Shown here one piece after another: positions 1 through 9,384 of a stretch of 64,000 nt of DNA. Under the pieces are notes generated by a model. It did not search any database and was not told where the DNA came from. It saw only the letters and a list, made by a program, of their open reading frames with translations. A program made the position numbers and the translations under genes. The DNA comes from Toxotes chatareus. Taxonomy: Eukaryota; Chordata; Actinopteri; Toxotidae. Within the stretch, counting starts at the first letter, position 1, and each line of letters starts with the position of its first letter. The stretch is from contig JAFBJY010000393.1 of the NCBI GenBank assembly GCA_016801885.1, forward strand, positions 62,001 through 126,000, in the 5' to 3' direction.

Positions 1-381
1 TGCTGTCCACTGTGTGTTATACAAACATAACACTATCAGATAGAGAAAGAGAACTTAGTAGAGAAAGAAAGGGCTTTTATATAATACAAATAGACTTGTA
101 TATAACACAGATAAACTTGTATATAATACCAATAATACAAATATGTGTGTCACAGAATTTGTGTGTGATTTTAGCTCCAATATGTCATTTGAGCAGCAGC
201 AGGGCACATAGCAGCAGCTGAGTTAAAGTGCAGGTGTGAGTTCAGATCAGACCGGTGGTGTGTGGTGTGTGTGAGTCCATAGTTCTGGTGGTGGTCATAG
301 GGGGTGGGTCAGGGTCCAGAGTTGGTGTGTGGGGGGGTCAGCAGGGAGAGGGACGGCAGGACGGGGAGAGAGTTCAGCATC

Positions 382-1320
382 TTAGTGCTGTGCGATATGG
401 GAAAAAAATTATATCCCGATATAGGTAATTTTATATTCCGATAACGATATATATCCCGATATAGAATTTCTTCTTAAAATTATATATATCCACACAAGAA
501 TGCAAATTTATCTTATCTTTTCTGCTTTTGTTTTATTAAACAATTTTAAAGATTGAAACAAGTCTTTTTGTTACTGTTATCTTACTGGTCAATTAAAAAA
601 AACGATAATAAAATAAATTAAAATGTAATATATTAAATTAACAAATACCATTCAGAAATATCTGATGGTGTAATCAGTTTTCAAGTCATGCAATAAAGTG
701 CAAAGAAATAAAGTACAGTAACAGACCCACTCAGATACAGTATTCAGTTTTCAAGTAGTGCAATAAAGTGCAAAGAAATAAAAAAATACAGTAGCAACAT
801 AAAGTGCTAGTAACATTCAAGTATGCCTACCATTTAACAAATAGGCCTAGTGCTATTAAATGAACTGTTTCAGAGGTAGAAGAGACTTGTTCTGACATAA
901 AATTAAACCTCAGCATCAAACTTTTCTTTCAGGTTGAGAGATTGAAAGACAAGCTGGTTAACTCTTTCAGGCTTAAGACATGATCTCTTGCATGTAACAA
1001 TGTCCAAACCAAAACCAAACAGCGGAGTTCCTTTTCCCTCGTTTGGGGACCAATTCCTCCTCTGTTGGTTTGACGTTTGTTGTGCACTCCATCCCTACGA
1101 CCATGCTACCACTAGCGGAATCCATAACTAGCTCTCATGCAAATGGAAAAAATCCATAACTAGCTCTCATGCAAATGGAAAAAATCCATAACTAGCTCTC
1201 ATGCAAATGCTCTCATGCTCTCATGCATGGTCAACAGTCAGCCGTAAAGGAGTTTGTGTCGTAAAATGCTGCCGAAAGCGGCAACGCAGCTGCAGTTGCA
1301 TTATCTGAGCAATTACAGCC
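382..1320. mobile_element. hAT-like non-autonomous DNA transposon, 3' end lost
   Basis: The 5' end reads TTAGTGCTGTGCGAT and abuts CAGCATC. In the B copy (16,289-17,167) the other end reads ATCGCACAGCACAA and is followed by CAGCATC again. This gives matching inverted ends and a 7-8 bp target duplication in LINE-X sequence, as expected for the hAT superfamily. The interior is AT-rich with no coding frame. In A the last ~110 bp, including the 3' inverted repeat, are deleted, so the element joins LINE-X directly near 1,320. It is non-autonomous. Confidence 0.65.
1120..1210. repeat. Three tandem 32-bp repeats, each with an ATGCAAAT octamer
   Basis: A 32-bp unit beginning ATCCATAACTAGCTCTC and containing ATGCAAATGGAAAAA occurs three times in a row (the last is incomplete), followed by shorter CTCTCATG iterations. 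B has about two shortened units near 16,985-17,045, so the array expanded or contracted after duplication. The octamer is the POU-domain consensus by known biology; regulatory use here is not supported by anything else. Confidence 0.8.
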
Positions 1321-1619
1321 AGCCTTGGTGGACCAAGATGTCTCTCATTCTGCTGGTCCTGGCCCGGAGGCTCTTCAGTCTCCCTCTGGATGGCAGCAGA
1401 CTGAAGAAGCTGTTGGACGGGTGGGTGGGATCGCCTGCAATGCAGAGGGCTTTGCAGGTGAGGCAAGTGTGCTAGATGTCCTGGAGGGAGGAGAGAGACA
1501 CCCACTATCCTCTCAGCTGCTCTCACTACCTGATGTAGTTTTCCTTTGACAGGACACGGTGCAGGTGCCATACCACATAGTGATGCAGCTGGTCAGAATG
1601 CTATACACTCCTCGCTTCT

Positions 1620-2001
1620 TTGACATTTCAAGTCCAAGGGGGACGTGCTGCCACAAACTTCAGGAGCATCTGCAGCAAAGTCGCACCTCAGGTAGCTTTC
1701 TCACACACACACACAGTACAAAAACATTTTCATTATTTGGACAGTAAACTTGTGCAACTGCATTGTGTATACACAGCTGTTAACTGTCTCCCCTTCACCA
1801 TTTTGGACTCATCTTTATTTCCCTTTTTTCACAGTACACATGTTACTGTAAATCCAACAGCAGTGGACTTCCTGTCATCCTTGGAGATGACAATGCACAC
1901 TTTAAACACATGCTTTGGAACTTGTCTGTAGTCCCTATTATTCAATTCAGCACCACAGTATTGTGTCTCTTCCACTTAGCCTCAATCATTGCTGCTTTAT
2001 T
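1620..2001. other. Unassigned intron-like stretch with a possible exon pair
   Basis: No transposon family is recognised. Two short open stretches sit at splice-like borders: one ending ...CACCTCAG before GTAGCT near 1,690, and one after a pyrimidine-rich TTTTTTCACAG near 1,833. The second is open in two frames. B carries the same stretches (near 17,480-17,545 and 17,692). Neither resembles a protein I know, and they may be chance open frames. Confidence 0.25.
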
Positions 2002-2003
2002 TA

Positions 2004-2537
2004 CAGTACCAGTCAAAAGTTTGGACACAGCTTCTCATTCACTGTTTTTTTCTTTATGTGAGGAGGTGTGATGGTGTGGGGGTGCACACTTAACCAGCAT
2101 AGCTACCACAGCATTCTGCAGCCACGTGCCATCCCATCTGCTTTGTGCTTAGTTGGACCATCATTTGTTTTTCAACAGGATAATGACCCCAAACACACCT
2201 CCAGGCTGTGTGAGGGCTATTTCACCAAGAAGGAGAGTGATGGAGTGCTGCATCAGACCACCTGGCCTCCACAGTCACCTCACCTACACCCAATTCAGAT
2301 GCTTTGGGATCACTTGGAGCGCAGACTGAAGGGAAAACAGCCAACAAGTGCTCAGCACCTCTGGGAACTCCTTCAAGACTGTTGGAAAACCATTCCAGGT
2401 GACTACCTCATCAAACTCACTGACACAATGCCAACAGTGTGCAAAGCTGTCATCAAAGCAGAAGGTGGCTACTTTCCACAATCCAAAATACAAAACATAT
2501 TCTGCTTGCTTTCACACTTTTTTTTCTTAACTATATA
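2004..2537 (+). mobile_element. Tc1-like transposon remnant with C-terminal transposase half
   Basis: The left end reads CAGTACCAGTCAAAAG next to TA, the standard terminal repeat of many fish Tc1 elements. About 30 bp later the sequence jumps into the DDE half of a Tc1 transposase: FQQDNDPKH (second catalytic Asp) and WPPQSPHLHPIQMLWDHLE (the SPDLNPIE region, degenerate). The N-terminal helix-turn-helix, the first Asp and the right inverted repeat are missing, so it cannot move itself. The same remnant is at 17,859 in B; C lacks it. Confidence 0.85.
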
Positions 2538-2544
2538 ATTTGAA

Positions 2545-3269
2545 GGCCATTATAAATGTTAACTGTCTTTTAGAGCTACTATTTTTTTTTTAGAAATGGC
2601 TATTGTTTTTTCAGACTATGAGGTGTCCTATTCCCATTGAAATTCTATCTGCTAAACTTCCTGTTAGTTCCTTTAAATGTGGGCTTTAGCATTTCTGGGC
2701 ACATAATCAAAGATCCTCTCCTCTATCCTGAACTCTCAGCTTTGTATGTTTAATGCTGATGTCATATTCAGTGCTTGTACCACATCTCAAACACTTTTCG
2801 CGCTCAGCTCAACTGGACAGTCAACTGGCTGGCTCACATTTACTTCAGACAAATCTTCAACATCCATCTTCAACCATCGTCGCTGTCATGGGCAAATGCA
2901 GCTTTTCTGACAGCTGGGTGGAAGAGCCAGCATTTAAGGACTGGCTCAGCTCTGTAGTAGGGAAGTCAAATAAATGTCATTACATTCAACTTTATTGTCA
3001 TTACACATGTACAAGGACAAGGTAACCAAATGCAGTTTAGCATCTAACCACAAGTGCTAAAGCAGAAAGTGCAGGATATACAGTGTCTACAGTATGTAGA
3101 ACTTACAGTCAACAACATCAGTCAGTCTCTAAATCTTTTCTGTTGTCTATAGTTTTATATATGTCAAAATATAAGTCAACGTTAATAAGGTCACTGATTA
3201 ACACTTGCAACTCAGTGTCCTGATGGTTTAAAAAAAAAAAAATCCAAAGGTAGTAAAAAGCTATTAAGT
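2545..3269 (+). mobile_element. hAT transposon remnant with BED-type N-terminus
   Basis: This region matches the interior of the element in C that has CAGGGTGTCC and TACCCTG ends (40,708-44,248), but both ends are missing here. At 2,888 a short frame starts MGKCSFSDSW and continues VEEPAFKDWL, the typical opening of fish hAT transposases with a BED-type zinc finger. The frame is broken after about 29 residues by a LINE 3' fragment (2,976 to about 3,090: TTTATTGTCATTACAC, minus-strand type). It is dead as a transposase. Confidence 0.65.
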
Positions 3270-3361
3270 CATCAGTCTGCCCACATGTTGCAGTGACAAA
3301 GAACCATAGATAGGCAAGGTGATAACTAACATGTAATTGTGCTTGCTCTTATTCTTCTTAG

Positions 3362-3464
3362 GACTATGATGACCCACACATGTCCCACACCTCAAACGGG
3401 ATCCTGACACTGATTCCTCAACACAGTGTGGACTCTCCTGACTCACTGCACCTACAGGCTTCAG
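3362..3464 (+). CDS. ZNF638-like gene, candidate N-terminal exon (copy A)
   Basis: It lies between an excellent acceptor (TTCTTCTTAG at 3,361) and a GTACTG donor at 3,465. The one open frame starts DYDDPHMSH and runs 34 codons, ending in phase 1. The same exon occurs in B (19,212-19,314) and C (44,342-44,444) with no frame damage; C differs by Asn to Ile. The next candidate exon (5,537) would be phase-compatible only in a frame with stops, so an intervening exon is missing or one of the two is not used. Assignment to the gene rests on position and conservation, not on a recognised domain. Confidence 0.45.
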
Positions 3465-4269
3465 GTACTGCAATCATTTTGGAGGAACAGTGCTGATGGA
3501 TGGCCTTAAAACCTTACACATGCCATGTGCCTTCTCTTTCCACTTATTTACGCCCTCAACTTGGAATACCCTCAACAACACAACAACACCTTTGACTTCA
3601 TTCAAAGAGTGCTTCTGTCACTTGGACACAAGACCCTAAAAGCAAAAAATACACTCCCTCCCCCAAAATCTTCTCTTGCACTGACTCATTGTCTTCACAA
3701 TGTCAATAGAATGTCACGTTAGGTTTGCTCAGTACTGGGAAAGTGTCCCCTTGGTCAGCCCTTTTTTTTGCTGGAGCCAGCCTCATTGCTCTTTCTTCTC
3801 AAACAGGCTGCTAAATACTTTGCTGTTCACAAGGAGAAATGTCAACAGCTTTTCTTTCAGCCCTTCTTCTTCCCTCTCTCTTCATGCTGACACCATTGTG
3901 GCCATATAGCAGCATCAGGCTCTATAGCCAGTTACCTCCAAATTGACTACATTGGAACTCAGTCTCCAGTACAGTTAGACTCATCCTCTAAGAATTCACT
4001 CACAATGTTTTCAGCAGGTTTTAGCTGTTGCTGTCTCAAATGTCTGCATTACACTTGCACATTACACAGTTAGACTTGTGCACATTCATATCTGCTGTTC
4101 ATGTTAATGACTGGACACAATTTCTTCTTCTTAGAGAACAAATAAACTGTTTTTATGTCCCCTTCAAAATGTCTCTTTTTCTTACAACAGCTTAACACTT
4201 TTAGTTCAGCTGACTTCAAGATTTTCAGCCAATCACTTTCCATATATTTTACTAGTAATGTCGATGCTT
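3465..4269 (+). other. Intron-like sequence without recognised features
   Basis: The stretch is conserved in all three units and AT-rich. It contains a pyrimidine-rich segment ending in AAACAG near 3,806, but the following frame closes quickly. I see no gene, repeat end or structural RNA. Confidence 0.5.
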
Positions 4270-5150
4270 AACTCAGTTTTACCGAGTATAATAACAGTGG
4301 GCAAATGGGAAGACATATTTTTGTTTTCTATTGATTTGACAGTGTTCCAGAATTTTTGGGGTCAGAGCGATTACAAACGAGTTGCTGTTTGAAAAAGCTG
4401 GATTTTGTGTGTCTGACTGACTGAGTACATCTGTTTCTTCTTGCCCTGTATGTCTGCCAGTCTGATGTTTCATTAGAAGAATTTGCTTTATGCCATAGGT
4501 GCTGTTTATGGCCAATAAGCTCAGTTAGATCAGAACTGAACCAGGGACTGAGACGCTTTTTTATCCTCATTCTTTTGAGAGGAGCATGTTTGTTCAAGAT
4601 GGCACCCAACAAAGTTTTAAAAGTATGTCCAGGCATCTTCCACGTCAGGAGAAGACCAATTCTGTGCCATTCAACTTGTGTCAGGTCATATAAAAAGTCT
4701 CTTCATTAAAGTTTTTCTGGAGGCGTTTGAAAACAATCAAGGGAGGGCTTCTTGAGATGGTGCCCTTACGCACACAAGCTACATCATAATGTTCCTAATG
4801 GAAGCTTTGACAAAAAAACTTAACATGTATATCTATCTGGCCTGTTGGTGAGTGTAACATCAATTAATGTGCCACATTCCATAGTCTTGGTATTGTAACT
4901 GGTAGGGGCCTGCACAATCTGGGACAGGTTTAGTGCATCCAGCTGTAACTGCACAGAATATGGAGGGTCAAGCACATCCCAATTCAAGTCCCCTAGCAGG
5001 AGAAATTCAGAGGAGGTGTGAGGGGCAATCAGCTCACTTGGAGCAGGCAGAGCACAGGCAGGGGCAGAGGGCGGCCTGTAACAACCAGCAACAGTGAGAG
5101 ATTTTTACAACAATCATCTCCAACTGTTTGGCCACAGATTTAGAGGAAAT
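4270..5150 (-). mobile_element. LINE-Z fragment (non-LTR retrotransposon), minus strand
   Basis: The minus strand encodes the linker between endonuclease and reverse transcriptase (HAPLKRMRIKKRLSPWF, then SDLTELIGHKQHLWHKA). Further right it encodes an endonuclease piece with LLLGDLNWD, the catalytic GDxN motif of APE-type endonucleases. The order fits a minus-strand LINE with its 5' side to the right. There are multiple stops and deletions between the parts. The same fragment is at 20,107-21,000 in B, and a differently damaged one at 45,258-48,340 in C. Confidence 0.75.
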
Positions 5151-5536
5151 CACAGTGCACTGCAAGTGCGCAGAATACTATGTTTAAATGCATTAAACCA
5201 AGGCTTTTGCCATTACAAAACAGTCAAAGGCTAATAAATGTACATCAGAACATTTAGCTTTGTTGGCAGAGGAATCAGTGAGTGAGCAAAGATCTGGACC
5301 AGGGAAACTGGCGTAATTGCTGAGAGTCAAACATGTCACTGATGTGCAGGCTGTAGAAAAAGGCTAAATGAATGGAGCTGCAGAGTAAGGAGCTCATTCT
5401 GAGTGGCCCTCATGCTACAATTCACCATTTCACATTGCATTGAATATTATTTAACTCACTGTTTATTGCACATTTTGAAAAGTGCAGCTTTGTATTGATA
5501 CATACAGTTGAATTTTCTAATGCCTTCTAAATACAG
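5151..5536 (+). other. Intron-like sequence before a small candidate exon
   Basis: The stretch is conserved in the three units. B has a ~50-bp local duplication here (around 21,030-21,100). No coding region, transposon terminus or RNA gene is visible. Confidence 0.5.
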
Positions 5537-5591
5537 GTTTAGGAGTCAGATGTTTGATGACATGCTAACAGATGTTTGTGTGTCTCTGAAG
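5537..5591 (+). CDS. ZNF638-like gene, candidate 55-bp exon (copy A)
   Basis: It has acceptor CTAAATACAG and donor GTACCC. One frame reads FRSQMFDDMLTDVCVSLK without stops and is preserved in A, B (21,441-21,495) and C (48,662-48,716) apart from single substitutions. The frame that would chain in phase from the upstream exon and into the downstream Arg/Ser exon contains stops in all copies. It may therefore be an alternative exon, or an unseen exon may change the phase. Confidence 0.35.
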
Positions 5592-5738
5592 GTACCCTGA
5601 CTGGAAACCAAGTCTGCCAAGGTCAGCTAGACTCTTGTTCTTCTGTTTTCAATAATAAGAAAAATGCACATCCATTCAAATGCTGCTGTTTAAGCTGTCA
5701 TTTCACTGGTTATGTCTGTCACTCAATGTGTTATCCAG

Positions 5739-5822
5739 TCAGAGCAGACCATATGGCAGCCGAGCTCTGTGGGATCCCAAGGATCGCTCTCCATCCCATT
5801 CCGTGTCTCGGAGCCTCACAAG
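5739..5822 (+). pseudogene. ZNF638-like Arg/Ser-rich exon, truncated (copy A)
   Basis: This is the first ~84 bp of the 197-bp exon intact in B at 21,643. The frame that chains correctly in B reads SRPYGSRALWDPKDRSP. After CGGAGCCTCACA the copy jumps directly to intron sequence that in B lies after the next exon (about 22,218). The deletion therefore removed the rest of this exon, an intron and all of the exon found in B at 22,099-22,215. No donor remains. Confidence 0.7.
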
Positions 5823-6060
5823 TCAGTGTGTAGCTTTGTTCTTTACAGACTGATGTATGTTCAGAGTCTGACTCTGGAAAGCTCTTTTAAAGTCATCTGC
5901 TAACGGGGAAGAGAGTTTGTCTGTGCTCAGCTAAAATCACACTTTACCTGTTGTTTACCTGAGATTTCTGACATCACTTCTAGTTTTGGAGCCTTACACA
6001 AGAGTGATGTGGAGCTTTCTTTGCTTTCCCTCCTCCCTTTGCTTCGTGCTGTGTCTACAG

Positions 6061-6213
6061 GGGGTTCCTCTCGCATCGGTGGGAAGCGTCCACACCATGA
6101 CTCCACTGACACCAGCCGACATCCACCCTCCTCTAAGGTGGCTCACAGCTCCAAACGTGGACAGTCCAACATCACAACTGTCAAGAGCGGGATGAAGACT
6201 GGAACTAAGATGG
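6061..6213 (+). CDS. ZNF638-like basic Ser/Lys-rich exon (copy A)
   Basis: The acceptor is GTGTCTACAG. The open frame (entering in phase 1) reads GGSSRIGGKRPHHDS and later VAHSSKRGQSN and MKTGTKM, a basic, low-complexity linker before the RRM region. The exon is 153 bp and leaves in phase 1, matching the next exon. The donor is GGCTGAG in A and C but GGGTGAG in B, so a canonical GT is present only in B. A and C would need a weak GC donor or are splice-damaged. Homologues are at 22,459 (B, two 1-bp deletions) and 51,671 (C, intact). Confidence 0.65.
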
Positions 6214-6402
6214 CTGAGACAGCAAGTAACAAGGCGGCTGACACAGTGGATGTTTTTCTCTTTAGTTGTGTAAAGCTTGTCACAGAATTCCAGTGTTTTG
6301 GACCAAGCTCGGCCACAGCTAACTATGTCTACACACTTCTTTCAGCCTAAAACTAACCAAAGACTAATGCTGTTGCTTTGTAGTGTGCCAGGCCTCCTCC
6401 AG

Positions 6403-6601
6403 CCAAGAAGAAGAAGAAAAAACAGCCACTCCAGCCTCTCTGGGCTCGTCTGTTTCAGATGGTCTGCTTTATCTGACAGGCATTCCAAACCACGCCTCGG
6501 AGCAGGAAGTTACTGACTTGGTCGGGTCCTTTGGCAAGATCAACAGCGTGATCCTCATGCCGTGCTCAGAAGAAGAGAGTGAGAAGAGCCAAGGACAGAA
6601 G
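6403..6601 (+). CDS. ZNF638-like Lys-rich NLS plus first half of RRM-A (copy A)
   Basis: The RNP2-like strand LLYLTGIP is followed by EQEVTDLVGSFGKINSVIL, the first beta-alpha-beta half of an RRM, then an acidic tail (SEEESEKSQGQK) and donor GTACGT. In B and C the acceptor at CTCCAG gives AKKKKKTATPAS, a likely nuclear-localisation stretch, in phase with the preceding exon. A has two extra A's in this tract. A therefore reads through only if the upstream acceptor (TTTGTAG at 6,383) is used, which gives an acidic SQEEEEKT instead. This is either a frameshift or a real splice-site switch. Confidence 0.7.
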
Positions 6602-6857
6602 GTACGTCTAAGAGTATCTACACGTTCATGTGCTTCTGTCATAGCTTAAACTACTATCATAGGCTCAGTGGGACTGCTTTGTGGACAGTCTACACACTCA
6701 ATCTGTCCTTTTCTCCTCCTCTGCTCTAATCTTCTATATTAAATATCTTCCTTTTCTGTGCTTGCTTCTTTCATCTTGTGCTTAGTGCAGCATTTCTAGT
6801 TGTTAGTGAACCTTGAGCAGTAACTGCTGATTAACACTAAAAAAACTCTTTACACAG
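6602..6857 (+). other. Mosaic intron marking two deletions in copy A
   Basis: After about 28 bp of the RRM-A intron the sequence switches to a segment that in C lies downstream of the second-RRM exon at 54,433 (TGCTTCTGTCATAGC, C 54,627). After CAATCTGTCC it switches again to sequence found in C near 54,970, downstream of the exon at 54,787. The two switches account exactly for the absence of three C exons from A. Confidence 0.75.
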
Positions 6858-6899
6858 GTGGCTCTCTACAATCTGCTGATGGGATCAGTGGAGCCATTA
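6858..6899 (+). CDS. ZNF638-like 42-bp inter-RRM exon (copy A)
   Basis: The exon of 14 codons, VALYNLLMGSVEPL, has acceptor TTTACACAG, donor GTGAGT and phase 0 on both sides. It joins in frame to the preceding C exon (ends GLSTP) and the following A exon (starts ESTVPVGW), so it is the linker between RRM-B and RRM-C. It is found only in A; in B and C the region has been replaced by LINE sequence. Confidence 0.65.
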
Positions 6900-7249
6900 G
6901 TGAGTATTTCTACCATTAGATATTTCTATGCACTTCATCTTATTTATTGCTTGATGTAACAAGGACAGTGCACGTTAATAAACTTTGCTGTAAATACACC
7001 AGGGACAAGTGTAGATGATCCAAATGTACATTTACACTAAGCTCTTTAAAGTAATAAACCTAAATCAGGCTGAAGGGCCTTACTGTCAAACTGCAGCAGT
7101 AAGTGTTCAGTTGTCTGTGTCCTACATTGTAGATGTAGATACACAGGGACAGTCCTGTAAAACGTGACGTCTGCTGTAACTTTACAACTAGTTTTTGCTG
7201 GAAAGTACATTACAGTAAAGAAACAGTATTCTTCATGGGTAAAATAAGA

Positions 7250-8261
7250 AGATGGTGGTGCACAGTGGTGCAGTCACCATCCCCACACGTGGAGACAACA
7301 TTCTGGACTGTGTGTACACTAACATTCAGGATGCATACAGAGCTCTTCCTCGCACTCCTCTTGGCCTCTCCGACCACATCTCCATCCTGCTTGCGCCAGC
7401 TTACACCCCTGCTGAGACGGATCAGTCCAACAAAGAAGACTGTCACTGTGTGGCCCAGTGATGCAGCCTCTGTGCTCCAGGACAGTCAGTGCACAGACTG
7501 GCAGGTCTTCTGGGAGGCAGCTACATATGAGGGAGAGGTGGACCTAGAGGAATACACCTCCTCCGTCCTCGGCTTCATCTCCAAGTGTGCTGATGACGTC
7601 ACCACCACCAGGACAGTAACCTGCTTCTCAAACCAGAAACCCTGGCTGAATGCTGAAGTCAGAGCTCTGCTGAAAGCTAGGGATGCTGCGTTCAGGGCAG
7701 GTGAGGCATCAGCGCTGAGAGTGGCGAGGAAAGAACTGACAGCAGGCATCTCGAGGGCCAAAGCCACATATGCTCAGAAAATTCAGGGTCACTTCACCTC
7801 CAACGACCCCCGGAGCATGTGGAAGGGCATCAAGCGCATCACAAACTACAACACCAGGGATGCACAATGCCCACTGGACCCCTCCTGCCAGATGCACTCA
7901 ACCAGGCTCAGGAACAGCTTCTTCCCTAGAGTTGTAAGGCTGCTGAACTCTAGCCCTGCCCTGTAGACACGCCTCCTCACCCACTTACAACACTATCACT
8001 AAGTGCGATACTTTTCTTTGTTCTACCATCACCTCCTACTTGCACATGCGTATTTATGCACATGCTAATCTCGGCTTCCTTATCTCATCTTTATTTAAAT
8101 GTTTATATGTTTATATTTGCCCTTATGTTTATATTTATATTTTTCACTCTTACATCTTACATTTTGCTCTTGATGGCTTCAACTGGGACCTGAGAACTAA
8201 TTTCGTACCATAACATGTAAATGTACTGGAATGACAATAAAAGCTCCTTGATCCTTGATCC
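7250..8261 (+). mobile_element. CR1-type LINE, internally deleted, plus strand
   Basis: It encodes the end of an APE endonuclease (DNILDCVYTNI, LGLSDHISILL) and the linker up to reverse transcriptase (FSNQKPWLNAEVRALL, MWKGIKRITNYN). It then jumps straight to the extreme C-terminus (RLRNSFFPRVVRLLNSSPAL). All catalytic reverse-transcriptase motifs are deleted and frames shift. The 3' end carries short TTGATCC repeats at 8,247-8,261, a typical LINE tail. It sits in the intron between the 42-bp exon and RRM-C. Pieces of the same element flank LINE-X in C (55,070 and 58,521). Confidence 0.8.
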
Positions 8262-8407
8262 ATGTATAGTAATATTGCAGAAACCCTCATTTACTGATGG
8301 TAATGAATATGTCTTCTGTATATCTCCTGCTTTAGTCTTCTGTGAACCTTGATCCACTAATTATCCGCTGGCTAATCAGTGATTGTATGTCCTTTTGTGT
8401 CCTCCAG

Positions 8408-8545
8408 GAGAGTACTGTTCCAGTGGGCTGGAGCAGGCTCTTGGTGATCAGTAATGTCCCCAACATGCCCTCTGGCTCCTCTGAGGTCCAAAAACTGGTG
8501 TCACGCTTTGGTACCGTCATCAAGACCCTCGTGCTCAACAACATG
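8408..8545 (+). CDS. ZNF638-like RRM-C, first half (copy A)
   Basis: The exon is 138 bp and phase 0 at both ends, with acceptor TGTCCTCCAG and donor GTGAGT. It encodes a 46-residue segment starting ESTVPVGWSR, with the RNP2-like strand LLVISNVP and then EVQKLVSRFGTVIKTLVL, the first beta-alpha-beta of an RRM. The frame is intact in A. In B (25,262-25,398) one A is missing from the lysine codon run and the frame is lost. Confidence 0.8.
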
Positions 8546-8733
8546 GTGAGTGCTGTTTGTCTGTGCAGCTGCAGACATGCTAATCCACGAGATCCTCAGC
8601 CACCCCTGTCCTGAATATCCGTGTCCTCACACACAGCTCTGTCCTGGGCTGAAAATCCAAATCACATCTTGCTCTTTATCTGTAAAGACATGTAACATGC
8701 TGTTGATGTGATGTTGTGCCTCTTCCTGCTTAG

Positions 8734-8898
8734 GTCATTTGTGAGATGGCGACTGCAGCCATGGCATTCTCTGTTTACAAACGCTTCCAGACGCTTTCCG
8801 TGCATCATCCAGAACAACCCCTGTTCTTCTCCCACAAGCCGGACCCCAAGGCCAACACACAGACAAAAGTCATCACTACGCACCTTGAGTCGTCTGAG
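8734..8898 (+). CDS. ZNF638-like RRM-C, second half (copy A)
   Basis: The exon is 165 bp and phase 0. It starts with the RNP1-like strand VICEMATAAMAFSVYKRF and continues through a short linker to THLESSE. It directly follows the preceding exon's NNM, completing the fold in the usual RNP2-RNP1 order. The donor should be at 8,899 (GTAAAT), but the next acceptor present in B (25,885) is deleted in A, so the message could not splice correctly here. Confidence 0.8.
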
Positions 8899-8909
8899 GT
8901 AAATCTGAG

Positions 8910-9369
8910 AGGAAGAGGAGGCTGTCCATATAGAGAAGTCTCAACCTCCTTTGGAGGAGGTGGAAAAAGATGCTTCTGGGACAGAACAGAAGATGAAGAG
9001 CACAGAGAAGACGGCTGGTGAAGACCAAGCTTTGGGAGAAGACACCAGCAAAGACAGCATCAGAATCCATGAGCCTAGCGCTGCTGTTTCCCACTCTTCA
9101 GCTGCACAAGGCGCCAAAGCAGAAGCAGTCATGGATACAGACATGAGGGAAGCATCTGCTGATAAAACTGTCTCAGAGAAAGTAGGAGACAATAAAGGAG
9201 TCAATCCATCTGAAGCAGGAAAGGACAAGGCTGCAGGTGCTGAAGAGACAAAGGCATCTGTGTCTAATGGCAGAGCAGCTTCCATGGAGACGGCCATGCC
9301 AGAGCTACCTAAGTACAGGGAGGAGGAAAGGAGGGAGTGGCAGAGGAGGGAGAGAAAGAGAGCACACGG
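8910..9369 (+). pseudogene. ZNF638-like acidic/charged exons, fused by deletion (copy A)
   Basis: The frame EEVEKDASGTEQK through ETAMPELPK (Asp/Glu/Lys/Ser-rich, disordered) matches B exon 25,886-26,337. After CCTAAG at 9,313 it jumps to EEERREWQRRERKRAHG, which is the end of B exon 26,422-26,912. At 9,369 it jumps again to the intron before B exon 27,644. Two internal deletions (about 0.42 and 0.82 kb by comparison with B) removed two introns, most of the Glu/Arg repeat, and the FVTLDEVG exon. The 5' acceptor is gone as well. Confidence 0.75.
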
Positions 9370-9384
9370 TGTCTTTATGTTTAG

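Larger units (their letters stand above)
1..1605 (-). mobile_element. LINE-X 3' portion, split by a hAT-like insertion
   Basis: Positions 1-381 and about 1,330-1,605 match the minus-strand 3' untranslated region and C-terminal coding end of the long LINE at 55,183-58,520. The join in the uninterrupted element is seen at about 55,635-55,680. The coding part corresponds to the conserved LINE C-terminal tail (AAERIVGVSLLP on the minus strand). Open frames here are shadows or tiny fragments of that reverse transcriptase and there is no intact coding sequence. The sequence stops matching the LINE near 1,605. Confidence 0.75.

Noticed and set aside
1221..1571. 116-codon minus-strand frame in unit A
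   Set aside because: Mixed reading of LINE-X C-terminal sequence and a hAT-like element; frame not kept in B.
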